This document shows, piece by piece, positions 61,503 to 64,000 of a stretch of DNA of 64,000 nt. Origin of the DNA: Owenia fusiformis (lineage: Eukaryota > Annelida > Polychaeta > Sabellida > Oweniidae); NCBI GenBank assembly GCA_903813345.2, contig CAIIXF020000012.1:18361520-18425519 (forward strand). The letters run 5' to 3'. The position numbers and the translations under genes were made by a program. The notes beneath the pieces are model-generated. The model was given only the letters and a program-made list of their open reading frames with translations, did not search any database and was not told where the DNA came from. Numbering within the stretch: the first letter of the stretch is position 1; each line of letters starts with the position of its first letter.

Positions 61503-62876
61503 ATGACTGAAACAAGCACCTCCAGCATGGAAGACACAACAAATATGACTGATTCTGTCCTACAATCAAAAGTTCTAACAAAAGAGATTGCAATATTTTT
61601 ATTTATACTGAAGTGTATCATTGCAGTGTGTACAATATGGAGCAACTGTTTAGTATTCTACACTTACTTTAAAAAACGACATCTACGTACTTTAACAGAT
61701 TTGGCAATAGTAAGCCTTGCAATTGTTGACTTAATCACTGGATGTGGGATGCCTTTAGATTCTGTTAGTTCTTATTTACCGACTTTGCTATCGACATCTG
61801 ATGAGCTAGATAATCAGTTCTGTTTCATAAAATACCTTATTCTCCAATTTTCATGCCAGCTTTCAATAATGCATCTGACTCTACTGATGTTAGAGCGATA
61901 TATAAAACTCGCCTTTACGGATTTATATAATGCCTATGTGACAAGGCAAACAATGCTAGGAGCTATAACAACACTTTGGTTGTGTCAGATATTAGTAACA
62001 GTACTTCCCATGACTTTAGGGGCATACATTTGGCAGCCAGGCATCCCTTGTCACATGGCTCACGTCTTTAAGAAAGAAATATATCGATTTACGATGTCCC
62101 AAATCGGTATATGTCTTATCATTGATATCATTGTGTTCATAGCAACATGTCTTTACATTCTCAGATTAAATCGGATTGTTGAACCTAGTGGAACTTCAAA
62201 TGCCTCAAGAGAGAAGTATCTGACAAAGACGGTCTTCAGCATGACGGTCTTGTTCTGGTTCAGTTGGCTTCAGGTGTTTTTCATTGTTATATTCGTTAAA
62301 ATAGACCCAGAGGGTGGATCGTTAGCATCGTTTGTGGTTGTAAACATTTCAGTTCTTGTTGCGCAACTAAATTCTTTGGTGAACCCATGGGTTTATATGT
62401 TGCGGAATAAAGAAGGGAGAAATAACATATACAGATTGCTTGGATGTCAGGTTGAAACAAATGTTGTAAGGATTCAAAGCAATGACATTCCTACTGTTGG
62501 TCCAAGTGTTGACCCTAATCCAACTGGTGGCTCTAATCCAATAGATGGCTCAATAGAAGAAGCAATGGACAAAATAGATCCAAGTGTTGACCCTAATCCA
62601 ACTGGTGGCTTTAATCAAATAGATGGCTCAATAGAAGAAGCAATGGACAAAATAGATCCAAGTGTTGACCCTAATCCAACTGGTGGCTCTAATCCAATAG
62701 ATGGCTCAATAGAAGAGGCAATGGACAAAATAGATCCAAGTGTTGACCCTTATCCAACTGGTGGCTTTAATCAAATGGATGGCTCAATAGAAGAATCAAT
62801 GGATATAATAGAACTTAGAGACATTGAAGTAGAAAATGGTGAAAGTCCAAAGAATGAGGATGAAGGCTTTTTTTAA
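61503..62876 (+). CDS. Intronless class A (rhodopsin-like) G protein-coupled receptor
   Basis: One open frame of 457 codons has seven hydrophobic spans: about 29-52, 64-87, 108-132, 150-174, 197-222, 242-266 and 276-300. Class A landmarks are Asn48 in span 1, Asp76 in LAIVDL, ERY (131-133) in place of DRY, Cys107 and Cys183 for the outer disulfide, NPWVY (294-298), and Cys315 in RLLGC as a likely palmitoylation site. Span 6 reads FWFSW and lacks the usual CWxP. The short N-terminus has an NMT glycosylation site and no signal peptide, as is normal for the class. The C-tail has four 26-residue repeats (about 333-436). The ligand is unknown; the general style recalls small amine or adenosine-type receptors, but weakly. 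The start is the first ATG in frame, well ahead of span 1. Confidence 0.92.
   Translation: MTETSTSSMEDTTNMTDSVLQSKVLTKEIAIFLFILKCIIAVCTIWSNCLVFYTYFKKRHLRTLTDLAIVSLAIVDLITGCGMPLDSVSSYLPTLLSTSDELDNQFCFIKYLILQFSCQLSIMHLTLLMLERYIKLAFTDLYNAYVTRQTMLGAITTLWLCQILVTVLPMTLGAYIWQPGIPCHMAHVFKKEIYRFTMSQIGICLIIDIIVFIATCLYILRLNRIVEPSGTSNASREKYLTKTVFSMTVLFWFSWLQVFFIVIFVKIDPEGGSLASFVVVNISVLVAQLNSLVNPWVYMLRNKEGRNNIYRLLGCQVETNVVRIQSNDIPTVGPSVDPNPTGGSNPIDGSIEEAMDKIDPSVDPNPTGGFNQIDGSIEEAMDKIDPSVDPNPTGGSNPIDGSIEEAMDKIDPSVDPYPTGGFNQMDGSIEESMDIIELRDIEVENGESPKNEDEGFF
62499..62811 (+). repeat. In-frame 78-bp repeat in the GPCR C-tail
   Basis: CCAAGTGTTGACCC recurs at 62502, 62580, 62658 and 62736, a strict 78-base (26-codon) period. 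Units alternate between SNPIDG and FNQIDG versions, suggesting that a two-unit block was itself duplicated. Each unit ends in an acidic IEEAMDKI-like piece. Confidence 0.95.
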
Positions 62877-63584
62877 TGACAAGACATCTTGGAAAACTAA
62901 TGTAACTCAAAATTATTTATACGAAGTCTTAAAGAGTATAGTCTCCCCAGTGTTTTTGTAGGAGCATGCACTTACAGCACTTACATGTAAAGACATGTCT
63001 AGCTTCTCTTAGAGATAATTACATATGTTTTAATTGATGGAAATTTCTAAGTTAGACATGTCTCCCTTGGATAATATGACTTAACTGACTTCAGCTTTTT
63101 TCAAAACTGGCACAATATGTCTAAAAACCTGTCATTAAAGCCAAGCATGACTGTCAAATACAGCTCAGACTGATTGGTCAGGTGGGTGGAGGACATGTTC
63201 AGTAATTAAATGTTGAACTTGTATATATTTACAGAATGACAATGAATGATGTGTTGAGACCATTTGAAGGGCATATATTATATGGTATGAGATACTGTAT
63301 TTTGAGCATTGATGTGTCAGGCAGAGAAAATTTTGAAATTTTTCACGACGCACACAGTATATAGATCATGACCATGACAAGCCAAAATTAATCGTACATA
63401 AATATTTTTATCCAGAACATTTTCACAAATAATCATTTTACCAGTATCTTAATTTTTGTGGATTGAACTGCAAAAATTAAGAAAATAGAATTAATAGAAA
63501 AATGTTCCAGTTTTTATTGGCCCACCCTGTAAGTGTAAAAAATTGTATAGGACATTAATAAAGCTAGAAATGGAGATAATTTAG
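62877..63584. other. 3' flank of the GPCR gene
   Basis: No further gene was recognised. The right inverted end of the putative TIR-bounded unit is at 63512-63529. Confidence 0.5.
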
Positions 63585-64000
63585 AAGCACATGGCAGCCA
63601 TCTTTAAAAATGGCTGCCATTACACGCTATTTTACGATTCTTGCTGTAACTTGAAAAATAGGGGAGCGATTTTTTTTTATATTTGATATTACACATTGTC
63701 TTATGGCACTTTGGGTAATGGGCCACCATTTTACGTGCGTTATTTAATGTTTTTTACTATAACTCAAATAGTAGTGGGGTGATTTTGTTCATATGATATG
63801 ATATATGAATACTCATAATCATTGCACACTGTCTATAATGACAATTCAGGAAGTAGGCAGCCATTTTGAAAAGTGGCCATCAATTTTACTTTTTTACTAT
63901 AACTATTTTGTTCATATCTGATATGTGAATACTATAAGCATGGCACTGTGTAATGACACTTTGGGGAGTAAGCGGCCATTTTGAAAAATGGCCAACATTT
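63585..64000. repeat. Diverged ~115-140-bp tandem repeat with GCCATTTT dyads
   Basis: GGCAGCCATCTTTAAAAATGGCTGCC (dyad, near 63593-63619), GGGCCACCATTTTACG (63720), GGCAGCCATTTTGAAAAGTGG (63856) and GCGGCCATTTTGAAAAATGG (63971) recur at 115-140-base spacing, with TTTTTACTATAACT between them. The array runs off the window end. Confidence 0.7.

Larger units (their letters stand above)
60825..63529. mobile_element. Possible TIR-bounded unit enclosing the GPCR gene
   Basis: CACGGTGGGCCAAAAAAA at 60825 is matched in inverse at 63512-63529 (reverse complement CAGGGTGGGCCAATAAAA). TA flanks the outside of both (60823-60824, 63530-63531). The ends look like Tc1/mariner tips. The only gene between them is the receptor at 61503-62876; no transposase remains. 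The ends could instead belong to two separate insertions. Confidence 0.45.

Overview
This window is animal nuclear DNA. Genes have spliceosomal introns with GT-AG borders, the DNA is AT-rich, and introns and spacers are full of DNA-transposon remnants and minisatellites. The gene set (NRF-6-type membrane acyltransferases, a cytosolic-type sulfotransferase, an ABCB half transporter, a sarcosine-oxidase-type flavoprotein, an intronless class A GPCR) and the frequency of the short word ACATGTA suggest a lophotrochozoan, perhaps a bivalve mollusc. That taxon is inference.

Layout: (1) 1-8.2 kb, the 3' thirteen exons of an NRF-6-like gene (copy A), broken by a 4-bp insertion and a 75-bp minisatellite at an exon end. 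(2) 8.2-15.8 kb, transposon debris: a 1058-bp mariner-like element, a Helitron-like block of about 2.3 kb rich in AGGTCA words, a LINE remnant and a 796-bp TA-flanked element. (3) 15.8-20.3 kb, a seven-exon sulfotransferase with a 1.5-kb array of 33-bp repeats in intron 2. (4) 20.3-23.8 kb, a gap with nested TA-flanked MITEs. (5) 23.8-47.3 kb, a 15-exon ABC half transporter on the minus strand. Its exon 14 has seeded a ten-copy 101-bp array, and its 13-kb intron 5 contains the complete 15-exon NRF-6-like copy B on the plus strand. (6) 47.3-50.4 kb, two inverted 1.29-kb elements with CACGGTG ends and perfect 5-bp target duplications (Transib/RAG-signal-like), the first 38 bp upstream of the ABC start codon. 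(7) 54.4-59.3 kb, the first three exons of a sarcosine/pipecolate-oxidase-like gene, with a mariner element whose transposase carries an intron. (8) 60.8-63.5 kb, an intronless GPCR lying between two TA-flanked terminal inverted repeats.

The host genes do not form a pathway; they are independent transcription units. The theme of the window is mobile DNA and tandem repeats shaping gene structure: repeat arrays grown from exon-3'-end plus splice-donor sequence in two unrelated genes, a gene nested in an intron, and a pair of duplicated genes whose differences record insertions and deletions. All exon models were read by eye from splice signals, frame continuity and family motifs; none has been tested by alignment or transcript data.
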